A stretch of DNA of 64,000 nt from HGM04593 sp045646845 (GTDB lineage Bacteria; Bacteroidota; Bacteroidia; Bacteroidales; Bacteroidaceae). The notes beneath the pieces were generated by a model, which made no database searches, had not been told where the DNA came from, and saw only the letters and a list, made by a program, of their open reading frames with translations. Position numbers and translations under genes: made by a program. The stretch's first letter is position 1; every line of letters starts with the position of its first letter. The DNA is taken from contig JAZRLO010000026.1 of assembly GCA_045646845.1 (NCBI GenBank), positions 116,098 to 180,097 of the forward strand, read 5' to 3'. Below, one piece after another: positions 34,327-42,181 of this stretch.

Positions 34327-36357
34327 TTAGGGTTCTTTATTAAAAATATCTCTTAACAGCGCTTGTTTCATATCATCGCAAAGCGATATAATCCTTTCCG
34401 CATTTGTTTTTAGTGCATCTAAATTCGCAAATTCAGTATCTAATCTTTCAACAACCCTTTGTTGCTCAATTAAACCGATTTTAGGTATAGACACATCTTT
34501 TACCTTTGTTTGCGAGATATTAGGTTGAGCATTACCCACTGCCTTCGCAACTAATGCGTCTTTCCCTGACAGTAATGCATAATAGAGGAAATCGGGCATA
34601 AAATCCTCATTTGGAAAAATTCCACATATCGCTTGGTTGGTGGTTGATGGGAAACGCAAAATGCCTACCTGTCCTGCTGTAGCGCCATACATAGCAACAA
34701 GAACTGTGTCTTTAGGAAACCATTTAGCAGAAGAATTATCAACACCTTTTTGTGTTATAAACATTTCCGCTTCTTCAATGTCTTTTTTGCACACTTCACC
34801 ACTTCTTAACCAAGGAATATCGCCATTTTCATAATATTCCTTATGCATTTTATTTGGCGTTCCGCCTGAAGTTGTTTTAAACTCTGCACCAATAGTTGAA
34901 TAATTCCACTTATGTTTTGTAACAGTTGTGCTATTATATAGTAGTTGTTCGTTTTTCTGATTTAATATTTTTATCTCCTCTATAATCTGCTGTGTTGTAC
35001 GTTCATCCACTACCTCAACTTTATTAGGATTTTTAGGTGTTAAATCATAATTTTCATCCAAAGAGGCAACATCTACACTCCAAGAATTTGTACACTCCTT
35101 CTTTTCTTTTTGAAGTTCAACAAACTGCTTCAAATCGTCTTCATTGAGTGGATTTGTTTTACCCAATGTGCGGTCAGGGTCAAGTTTATAGAACCAAATG
35201 TTTTTAGTGGGTTCTCCTTTCTTGAAGAATAGAACAACGGTTTTTACGCCTGCTTGGAATACACCTTGTGGTAAATCAAGAACAGTATGTAGGTTACATT
35301 CTTCAAGCAATTTTTTGCGCAATGCAATAGCATCAGCATCCATATTACTTAAAAATGTATTCTTTATAACAATACCCGCAGAACCACCCGCACGCAAGTA
35401 TTTTATAAAATGTTGCAAGAAAAGAAACGCAGTTTCTCCTGATTTAATTGGAAAATTGTTCAAGACCTCTGCACGTTTTTTTGCTCCAAAAGGAGGATTT
35501 GCAAGGATGTAATCGTATCTGTCTTTTTCTTGAACATCTGCAAGGTTTTCTGTAAGTGTATTTGTACGGATTATATTAGGACTTTCCACACCGTGCAGAA
35601 TCAAGTTCATTATTGCAATGATGTATGCAAGACCCTTCAACTCTTTTCCGTAGAATGTGGATTCTTGTAACATCTTCTCATCCGAGGTGTTTTTCACCTT
35701 CTCGTGCATATAAGTGTATGCCTCACACAAGAATCCCGCAGAACCGCAAGCACCATCGTAAACAGTCTTTCCTATCTCGGGGTTCAGCACCTTCAATATT
35801 GTACGAATCAAAGGACGTGGGGTGTAATATTCACCACCATTACGTCCTGCATTACCCATCTTATTGAGTGAGCTTTCGTATAGGTATGTAAGTTCGTGCC
35901 TTTGCTCAGATGTTTGGAATTTCAATTCATCAACTTGCTCTAAAATATCTCTCAGATTATATCCCGAAGCAATTTTATTGGTGATAGCATTGAAAATTAC
36001 ACCAATTTTACCCTCTACACCTTTGCCATTCTCATTGCTGAACTTTTTAAGATAGGGGAACAGTTTAAGTCTAACAAATTCAATAAGGTCATCACCAACA
36101 AGAGCATTATGAATGTCATATTCACCTGTTGCAGTCTTTGGCATTGCCCAATCGCTCCATCTATAACCTTCGGCAATAATTGGAGTGTACTCCTTGTCTT
36201 GGAGCATTGCTTCTACCTCTCTTGATTTTTCCAAATCATCGAGATATTTCAAGAATAGAATCCACGATTTTTGTTCAATGTAATCCAACTCACTTCCGCA
36301 ACCTTCATCAGTGTGTAGAATATTATCAATATTCTTAAATGTCTGTTCGTATGCCAT
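34327..36357 (-). CDS. Fused type I methyltransferase and half specificity subunit (HsdM-HsdS)
   Basis: 676 aa. Residues 1 to about 460 are HsdM: the N-terminal YIEQKSWILFLKYLDDL, EYYTPRPLIRTILKVL, motif I VYDGACGSAGFLCEAY and catalytic ILANPPFGAKKR. A coiled linker (TQQIIEEIKILNQKNEQL) leads into a single HsdS target-recognition domain (WNYSTIGAEFKTTSGGTP, GDIPWLRSGEV, YGATAGQVGILRFPS, NAQPNISQTKVKDVSIP). It ends with a C-terminal coil (QQRVVERLDTEFANLDALK). Canonical HsdS has two such domains; with one, a dimer would be expected to read a palindromic bipartite site. No stop or frameshift separates the parts. A minus-strand TATCTTTA near 36411-36418 is a weak -7 box. Confidence 0.9.
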   Translation of the reverse strand: MAYEQTFKNIDNILHTDEGCGSELDYIEQKSWILFLKYLDDLEKSREVEAMLQDKEYTPIIAEGYRWSDWAMPKTATGEYDIHNALVGDDLIEFVRLKLFPYLKKFSNENGKGVEGKIGVIFNAITNKIASGYNLRDILEQVDELKFQTSEQRHELTYLYESSLNKMGNAGRNGGEYYTPRPLIRTILKVLNPEIGKTVYDGACGSAGFLCEAYTYMHEKVKNTSDEKMLQESTFYGKELKGLAYIIAIMNLILHGVESPNIIRTNTLTENLADVQEKDRYDYILANPPFGAKKRAEVLNNFPIKSGETAFLFLQHFIKYLRAGGSAGIVIKNTFLSNMDADAIALRKKLLEECNLHTVLDLPQGVFQAGVKTVVLFFKKGEPTKNIWFYKLDPDRTLGKTNPLNEDDLKQFVELQKEKKECTNSWSVDVASLDENYDLTPKNPNKVEVVDERTTQQIIEEIKILNQKNEQLLYNSTTVTKHKWNYSTIGAEFKTTSGGTPNKMHKEYYENGDIPWLRSGEVCKKDIEEAEMFITQKGVDNSSAKWFPKDTVLVAMYGATAGQVGILRFPSTTNQAICGIFPNEDFMPDFLYYALLSGKDALVAKAVGNAQPNISQTKVKDVSIPKIGLIEQQRVVERLDTEFANLDALKTNAERIISLCDDMKQALLRDIFNKEP

Positions 36358-36555
36358 AATGTACGACGTTAGCGTAAAATTCTTATAAAAAGTTCAAATT
36401 GCCATATTATTTGTAAAGATAAGTTTTCTTTTACTATTCTTCAACACTTTTCTACAAATTATATAATAATTAGTCATTAGGCATAATACCTCTCCCCCTC
36501 CCCAAAAACAAATCCCCTTTTCTCCGTGTTATCTACACGATAAAAATATTTTGTT

Positions 36556-36619
36556 ATGGAGTGGTTTACTAATCTTTTGCAGGCGCATCCGGAGCTGGCG
36601 ATTTACTTGACGTTGGGAT
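36556..36619 (+). pseudogene. Truncated duplicate of the 5' end of aspT
   Basis: The first 21 codons of aspT (MEWFTNLLQAHPELAIYLTL) are repeated here with three silent base differences from 39686-39749, then similarity stops abruptly. The 70 bp upstream also aligns with the aspT upstream region, but less well (CTCCCC, AACAAATCCCC, GTGTTATCT). It is therefore a left junction copy of the aspT locus. The following 36620-36940 is AT-rich and shows nothing recognisable. Confidence 0.85.
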
Positions 36620-36931
36620 TATTACCACAAACAATTTTTGTAAAGGCTTGCCACATTGTAGTAATTAGCACAAAAAACTAAAACTTCCTTTATCTCTAAC
36701 ACATTGGAATAGCAAATGCAGCCATAATTGCACTCTGAAAAGCACATCTCAACAGAGCACTATTAGTTTAATGAGAAACACATAGTCTCAGAAAAAGGAA
36801 CAGGAGAATCCGGACCAATTACCAAACAAACATTAACGAGATTTCAAGCACAAGAGCCTAAAAAACATATTAAAAATTATTTTTCTATAAAAAACAATCA
36901 ATCAAACACCTGATATATAGATTATTTTATT

Positions 36932-36978
36932 TATATTCGCATCGTTTTAATATGCTATTAAAATGTAGCAGTTTTAAT
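36932..36978 (+). promoter_or_regulatory. Promoter and operator of the regulator-NTase-phosphoesterase cassette
   Basis: TATATTCG (36932-36939) resembles the -7 box. It is followed by a perfect dyad TTTTAAT-ATGCT-ATTAAAA (36945-36963) and a third half-site TTTTAAT (36972-36978) ending just before the ATG at 36982. A dyad over the transcript start is what an autoregulating first-gene repressor would need. Confidence 0.55.
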
Positions 36979-36981
36979 TAA

Positions 36982-37944
36982 ATGAAAGAGCTGAGTATAT
37001 TAGGAAGAATCATCATGCTTCAACCGTTAAGTAAAAAACAGTTGAAAGGCATAACTATTGGCGATTCATTGGCTTATCAATTTTATGATGGAGAGTATCG
37101 TGACATAAGACTTACATTCCTAAAGCCAAAGAACGGGAATCCGTCACCTAAAGTCTGTGCAATTACGTCTGGCAGGATATCAGAAATAATGAGAAGCCCT
37201 GTTGTATTTATACTTGAATCCTCCCCATCATATGAACGACAGCGTCTTATTGACAAGGAAGTATTTTTTGTCATGGGCGATAAGTTTGTCAACCTCCCAA
37301 TGTTGGTAGCAAACGAACGGATAAGAAAGAGCCGCCCTGCAAAAAGACTCACTCCTACAGCTCAGTACACCTTGCTTTATCACCTGCAAGTTGAAAGTCT
37401 GGAGGGAATGTCTGCCAGAGATATGTCAAGTAAGCTCCCATATTCATACGAGAGCATCACATTGGGATTGACATGTTTAAGCGACTTGAAACTTTGCCAA
37501 AAAGTTCCCGATGGCAGAAAAAGTAAAATCATACGCTTTTCACTCAAGGGTAAAGAACTATGGGACAAAGCAAAGGATTTCCTGATTGACCCCGTTGAAA
37601 AACGTGTCTATTGCGATTCCTTGGTAACAGAACTGAAGTTCGCCCAATGCAATATCAACGCATTGTCTCATTACACATGGCTTAACCCAGACCACTCTCG
37701 AATGTTTATGATGAGTAAGAAAGAACTTCAAAGCCTGATTGCAGAGAAAGCACTTCACAACATGAATGAATATGATGGCGATGTCATGATTGAAGCATGG
37801 AAATACCCTATTGTTTCCAACAAGGACGACAACAAAGAATGGGTTGACAAACTCTCTATTGCAATATCGCTCCGTAATGATAATGATTCTCGTGTAGAAG
37901 GAGAAATAGAACGTTTAATTAATGAATTAGAATGGAAGGACTAG
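36982..37944 (+). CDS. Winged-helix regulator, putative antitoxin of the cassette (AbiEi-like context)
   Basis: 320 aa, soluble. The central part (about 115-190) looks like a winged helix: TAQYTLLYHLQVESLEGMSA, then RDMSSKLPYSYESITLGL and LCQKVPDGRKSKIIRFSLKG. The C-terminal part is mixed alpha/beta (FMMSKKELQSLIAEKALHNM, VMIEAWKYPIVSN). Its place before an AbiEii-like nucleotidyltransferase mirrors the AbiEi antitoxin, but overall sequence is not recognisably AbiEi. The last codons overlap the next gene by 13 bp, implying coupled translation. A dyad operator lies directly upstream. Confidence 0.65.
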   Translation: MKELSILGRIIMLQPLSKKQLKGITIGDSLAYQFYDGEYRDIRLTFLKPKNGNPSPKVCAITSGRISEIMRSPVVFILESSPSYERQRLIDKEVFFVMGDKFVNLPMLVANERIRKSRPAKRLTPTAQYTLLYHLQVESLEGMSARDMSSKLPYSYESITLGLTCLSDLKLCQKVPDGRKSKIIRFSLKGKELWDKAKDFLIDPVEKRVYCDSLVTELKFAQCNINALSHYTWLNPDHSRMFMMSKKELQSLIAEKALHNMNEYDGDVMIEAWKYPIVSNKDDNKEWVDKLSIAISLRNDNDSRVEGEIERLINELEWKD

Positions 37945-38714
37945 ATAAATTCAGAGAAGCTTTCAAGGATTTCTCAGACAACTATGTAATTATCGGTGGT
38001 ACAGCCTGCGACATCACTATGACTGGCACCGAAGTGCGTGCACGTGCCACACACGATATCGACATGATAATTGTTGTAGAGCGAATGACTCCGCAATATG
38101 GTGAACGCTTTTGGCAATTCATCCGTGAAGCCGGATATAGACCAGAAAAGAGTAAAGCAAAAGAAGGAGAATCGCCTAAGTATGAAATGTATCGTTTTGT
38201 AGACGGTAATCCAGGTTATCCTGAAATGATCGAATTGTTATCTCGTCATCCAGATGCACTTGGAGAGCCGAAAGGACTTATCATCGAGCCATTACCTATA
38301 GACGGTGAACAGTCAAGCTTAAGTGCAATAATAATGGATGATGATTACTATCAGTTCACCATTGAGCATAGCCGTTTAACAGACAACATCCGCCATGCAG
38401 ATTCTGCTGCACTTATTGCATTAAAAGCTCGTGCATATCTAAACTTGTTGCAAGACAAGCAGAATGGCAAACACGTAAACAGCAAGGACATCAAGAAACA
38501 CAGGTCAGACGTTCTCAAAAATGTTGTAATAATGACGGAAGATGAAATTCAGGCTCCAGCATCCATAGTTGAATGCATTAAAGAGTTTGTCATGTCAATT
38601 CGAAATGATTGGACCGAACTAGCCAATCCCTTGACTAAATCGCTTGACCAAAACACTGAATTTGTGGATGCTTTGTTAGAACAATTGGAAAACCTATTTG
38701 TAATACATTCATGA
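37932..38714 (+). CDS. Nucleotidyltransferase, AbiEii-like putative toxin
   Basis: 260 aa. The nucleotidyltransferase signature is visible: YVIIGGTACD (about 17-26) followed by RARATHDIDMIIVV, with DID as the metal-binding pair. A later acidic or lysine-containing helix IRHADSAALIALKARAYLNL matches the DUF1814/AbiEii type. In type IV-like systems such enzymes modify tRNA or other targets unless neutralised by the cognate winged-helix protein. It overlaps both neighbours (13 bp before, 4 bp after). Activity and target are inference. Confidence 0.75.
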   Translation: MEGLDKFREAFKDFSDNYVIIGGTACDITMTGTEVRARATHDIDMIIVVERMTPQYGERFWQFIREAGYRPEKSKAKEGESPKYEMYRFVDGNPGYPEMIELLSRHPDALGEPKGLIIEPLPIDGEQSSLSAIIMDDDYYQFTIEHSRLTDNIRHADSAALIALKARAYLNLLQDKQNGKHVNSKDIKKHRSDVLKNVVIMTEDEIQAPASIVECIKEFVMSIRNDWTELANPLTKSLDQNTEFVDALLEQLENLFVIHS

Positions 38715-39475
38715 AGATTCAATATGCATCAGACCTTCCTCTTGAATTTGCCGACAACTGGCGATACCTTAAGAGCAATCCCTTATCAGTAACAGGGGAC
38801 ATCTTACTGCTTGCTGGTGACATAGGCTATCTAGGTGATGACAATTACAGCAAGCACCCTTTCTGGGATTGGGCATCAGAAAACTACAAGCATGTTATAT
38901 GCTGCCCGGGCAATCACGAGTTCTACAAGTTTTATGACATAGCAACATTGAACAACGGATTTTCTTTGGAGATTCGACATAATGTACATTGCTATTACAA
39001 TTCTGTGGTACATATTGAAGACATCGACATTATAGTTTCCACACTATGGTCAGAAATTCCATTAAATGAGGCATATTATACAGAACAGGTGATTAGCGAT
39101 TTTCGTAGAATCATGTACGATGGTGAATTATTGACTTTTGCTGAGTTCAATCAGGAGCATCGTCGTTGCCTTGATTTCATAAAGAAAGCTGCAGTTGAGA
39201 GTGAATCAAAATACAAGATTGTGCTCACACACCATGTTCCTTCATTTATGATGCAATGCCCTAAGTTTGCAGACAGCCATACCAACGGTGCGTTTATTGT
39301 AGAACTAAAGGACTACATAGAGCAAGGTAAAATTGACTTTTGGATATTCGGTCACTCACATTATAACATTGATAAAGTCATCGGCCATACAACCTGCTTA
39401 TCAAATCAACTGGGATATGTTTTTCATGACGAACACAAAACGTTCAATCATGGAAAATACTTCAATATTGAGTGA
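38711..39475 (+). CDS. Calcineurin-like metallophosphoesterase of the cassette
   Basis: 254 aa. The metal-binding motifs are in order: YASDLPLEF (DxH replaced by DLP), LLLAGDIGYL (GD), CCPGNHEFYKF (GNHE), VLTHHVPSFMM (H) and WIFGHSHYNIDKV (GHxH). The first motif lacks the usual histidine (D-x-H reads D-L-P). It starts inside the nucleotidyltransferase stop codon (ATGA), so all three genes are one translational unit. It could remove the nucleotide mark, degrade a signal or act as the effector; no precedent is recalled for this three-gene order. Confidence 0.8.
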   Translation: MKIQYASDLPLEFADNWRYLKSNPLSVTGDILLLAGDIGYLGDDNYSKHPFWDWASENYKHVICCPGNHEFYKFYDIATLNNGFSLEIRHNVHCYYNSVVHIEDIDIIVSTLWSEIPLNEAYYTEQVISDFRRIMYDGELLTFAEFNQEHRRCLDFIKKAAVESESKYKIVLTHHVPSFMMQCPKFADSHTNGAFIVELKDYIEQGKIDFWIFGHSHYNIDKVIGHTTCLSNQLGYVFHDEHKTFNHGKYFNIE

Positions 39476-39504
39476 TGCCAACAATAAAGTAAGTTATCCG
39501 GCGC

Positions 39505-39567
39505 CAAAAGTTGGACGGATTAACAAAGTATTATTGATAAAGAGTTCGGTATTTGCACCGGACTCTT
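39505..39567 (-). mobile_element. Remnant of the right end of the IS3-family element
   Basis: Reading the minus strand, the segment matches the last 65 bp of the intact IS3 element (27070-27133): AAAGAGTCCGGTGCAA, ACCGAACTCTTT and TTAATCCGTCCAACTTTT are shared, with a one-base insertion and several substitutions. It lies 30 bp after the phosphoesterase gene and before aspT. Only the end is left, so it is an old deletion derivative. Confidence 0.8.
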
Positions 39568-39685
39568 TCTTTTTTGTCTTAATGATAACTCTATTTTCTT
39601 TTATACATAGACAATAACTTCATCCCCCCTCTCCAAACAAATCCCCCTACGCCTGTGTTATCTTCTCAAATTAAACTGTACTGTT

Positions 39686-41404
39686 ATGGAGTGGTTTACT
39701 AATCTTTTGCAGGCGCATCCGGAGTTGGCGATTTACCTGACGCTGGGGCTTGGTTTCCTCATTGGGCGTGTTCAGGTGAAGGGTTTCAGTCTGGGTGTGG
39801 TGACGAGTGTGCTGCTGGTGGGTGTGCTCATTGGGCAGTTGGATATCCCAACGCCGGGGCCGCTGAAACAGGTGGCGTTCCTGATGTTTCTCTTTGCTAT
39901 TGGGTACAAGGTGGGGCCGCAGTTCTTTGCGGGATTGCGCAAGGAGGGTTTGCCGCAAGTTTTCTTTGCCGTTGTTATGTGCGTGTTCATTCTGCTCTCC
40001 ACCTGGGGCATTGCCATGGTGATGGGCTACAATGTGGGCGAGGCAGCGGGGTTGCTGTCGGGCTCGCAGACCATAAGCGCGGTGATTGGCGTTGCAGGCG
40101 ATACCATCCGTGGGCTTGGATTACCGGCCGATGAGCAGGAGAAGGCGCTGAACATTATACCGGTTGCATACGCGGTGACGTATATATTCGGCACGGCAGG
40201 TTCGGCGTGGATTCTGGCGCGCTTGGCACCGAAGTTGCTTGGAGGTGTCGATAAGCTGAAGGCGAAGTGCCGCGAGCTTGAGAAGCAGATGGGCAGTGAC
40301 GACAGCGAGAAGCCGGGCATTGTGGGCGCGAAGCGAATGGTGGAGTTCCGCAGTTATGCCATTGAGAACGACTGGTTCGCGCAAGGGCGTCGCGTGAAGG
40401 AGCTTGAAGCATTCTTTGAACGGCAGGGTAAGCGGCTGTTTGTGGAGCGCATACGCAAGGGTAAACGCATTATCGATGATGTGAAGCCGCGCGAAGTGCT
40501 GCACCTTGGTGACGAGGTGGTGTTGAGCGGCCGCTACGAATATACCATTGGCGAGGAGAAATGGATTGGGCGCGAGGTGGATGACACTGCCCTGCTCGAT
40601 TTCCCGGTGATGGTTATAAAGACCACCATTGCAGGGCACTCGCACAAGCGCGACATGACGTTCGGCGGCAAGAAGGTTGGTGAACTGCGCCGTCAGCCAT
40701 ACATGCATGGTGTCGTGATACAGAAAATCAAGCGCATGGGAGTTAACATCCCGGTATTTGCCGACACACAGTTGAACACAGGCGACGTTATTGAGCTTGT
40801 GGGCAAAAAGATTGACGTTACACTTGCCGCAAAGGAGATTGGTTACCCCGACCCAGCCACAAACGCCACAGACGTGGTTTTCATGTCGATTGGCATTTTC
40901 ATTGGCGCGGTGATTGGTACACTCACGCTGCATTTTGGCGGCGTGCCGCTGAGCCTTAGCAGCAGCGGCGGTGCATTGATAGCCGGTTTGGTGTTCGGTT
41001 GGTGGCGCGCACACCACCCCACAATGGGCGCAATACCCGAGGGTGCGCTGTGGGTGTTCAACAATCTTGGACTTAACATTTTCATAGCCATTGTTGGCAT
41101 ATCGGCAGGACCTGGCTTTGTAGAGGGATTCCGCGAGATTGGCTTGTCGCTGTTCCTTGCCGGCATTGTTGCCACAGCGTTGCCATTGCTCTTTGGTGTG
41201 TGGGTTGCTGTTAAGTGGTTCAAGTTCCACCCGGCCATTGCACTTGGATGTTGCGCCGGGGCACGCACCACCACTGCGGCCATTGGCGCACTGCAGGAGA
41301 GCCTTGGCAGCGAGACGCCGGCATTGGGATATACTATTACATACGCAGTCGGAAATACATTGCTGATTCTTTGGGGCGTGTTCCTGACGCTGATGGTAGG
41401 TTGA
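39686..41404 (+). CDS. aspT: Aspartate:alanine antiporter
   Basis: 572 aa. Five N-terminal membrane helices (IYLTLGLGFLIGRV, VVTSVLLVGVLIGQL and others), two central cytoplasmic TrkA-C domains (about 205-375; EVLHLGDEVVLSGRYEY, GDVIELVGKKIDVTLAA) and a second helical set ending YAVGNTLLILWGVFLTLMVG. It contains ASGSQTISAVIGVAGD-like LLSGSQTISAVIGVAG and the repeat-related GCCAGARTTTAAIGAL. It exchanges aspartate for alanine and carries net charge; with the aspartate decarboxylase 780 bp downstream it generates proton motive force. A duplicated 5' end lies at 36556. Confidence 0.93.
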   Translation: MEWFTNLLQAHPELAIYLTLGLGFLIGRVQVKGFSLGVVTSVLLVGVLIGQLDIPTPGPLKQVAFLMFLFAIGYKVGPQFFAGLRKEGLPQVFFAVVMCVFILLSTWGIAMVMGYNVGEAAGLLSGSQTISAVIGVAGDTIRGLGLPADEQEKALNIIPVAYAVTYIFGTAGSAWILARLAPKLLGGVDKLKAKCRELEKQMGSDDSEKPGIVGAKRMVEFRSYAIENDWFAQGRRVKELEAFFERQGKRLFVERIRKGKRIIDDVKPREVLHLGDEVVLSGRYEYTIGEEKWIGREVDDTALLDFPVMVIKTTIAGHSHKRDMTFGGKKVGELRRQPYMHGVVIQKIKRMGVNIPVFADTQLNTGDVIELVGKKIDVTLAAKEIGYPDPATNATDVVFMSIGIFIGAVIGTLTLHFGGVPLSLSSSGGALIAGLVFGWWRAHHPTMGAIPEGALWVFNNLGLNIFIAIVGISAGPGFVEGFREIGLSLFLAGIVATALPLLFGVWVAVKWFKFHPAIALGCCAGARTTTAAIGALQESLGSETPALGYTITYAVGNTLLILWGVFLTLMVG

Positions 41405-41850
41405 CGAACGGAAAACGGAAAACGGAAAACGGAAAGCCCGCGCCAATGAGCGAAACGGAAAGCTCGCTTTCGCGTTTTACAGCGAATGCAGCCGGGGTTC
41501 AATCACACGAAGTGGGATTAAAGGTGAAAGCTTGTGCCAACGAGTGAAACGCAAAGCTGCTTTAGCGTTTTACAGCGAGTGCAGCCAAGTTTCAAGCGCA
41601 CGAAGTGCGGTTAAAGCGGAAAACGAAGTTTCGACAAAGCAACGGGTCGCGTGTAGCACTCCCTCTCCTCAGTCTGCAAGCCGCAGCTAATTCCTCCCCT
41701 GTTTTGGGGAGGTGTCCGAAGGACGGAGGGATTACAAACGGGGAGGGACAGTAAGATGGAATTTGCAGCAATGTTGTTGTTTGAACTCCATCCGCATTTA
41801 TTGAACTCCCTCCGCGACTACGTCGCTCGTCCCTCTTCGCAAAGAGGGAC
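41405..41850. repeat. Dispersed repeat cluster between aspT and asdA
   Basis: Two units of the family seen at 25456 occur here (about 41440-41521 and 41531-41617; CTTGTGCCAACGAGTGAAAC, CAAAGCTGCTTTAGCG, CAGCGAGTGCAGCCAAGTTT, CGCACGAAGTGCGG). Also present are a fragment of the aroE-side repeat (TTCGACAAAGCAACGGGTC) and the palindromic CTCCCTCCGCGACTACGTCG, CTCGTCCCTC block. These are non-coding. 41850-42181 holds only a short palindrome (TTGTTGCAACAA near 42073) and the asdA leader. Confidence 0.65.
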
Positions 41851-42181
41851 AATTATAAAAATGTTAATATTTTAAGACAGAAGAACAAAGCTGCGAATAA
41901 GCGAGTAAAAGCCAAACTTGTTTGAGCTTTTGCAACGAGCGAAAGTAGGTTCAACGAAGTTAAAAGAACAGAAGAAACGACTACAGACAAACGGTTTTTT
42001 AAGCCAAATGCAGACAATCGTTTGTTTTCATTGGTTATAAAAAACAGTTTATACAATGCACTTACAGGGCATTGTTGCAACAAAAAATTGTTGCGTAGTC
42101 AAAATGGCAATCAAAACTAAGCCTTTTGTACTTATGTACTTATGTCTAAATAAATCAGATTTGAACTTTAAATATAATATT

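Noticed and set aside
40121..41446. A 441-codon minus-strand frame
   Set aside because: Shadow of aspT on the opposite strand; its composition (runs of A, H, C, N) is not protein-like.
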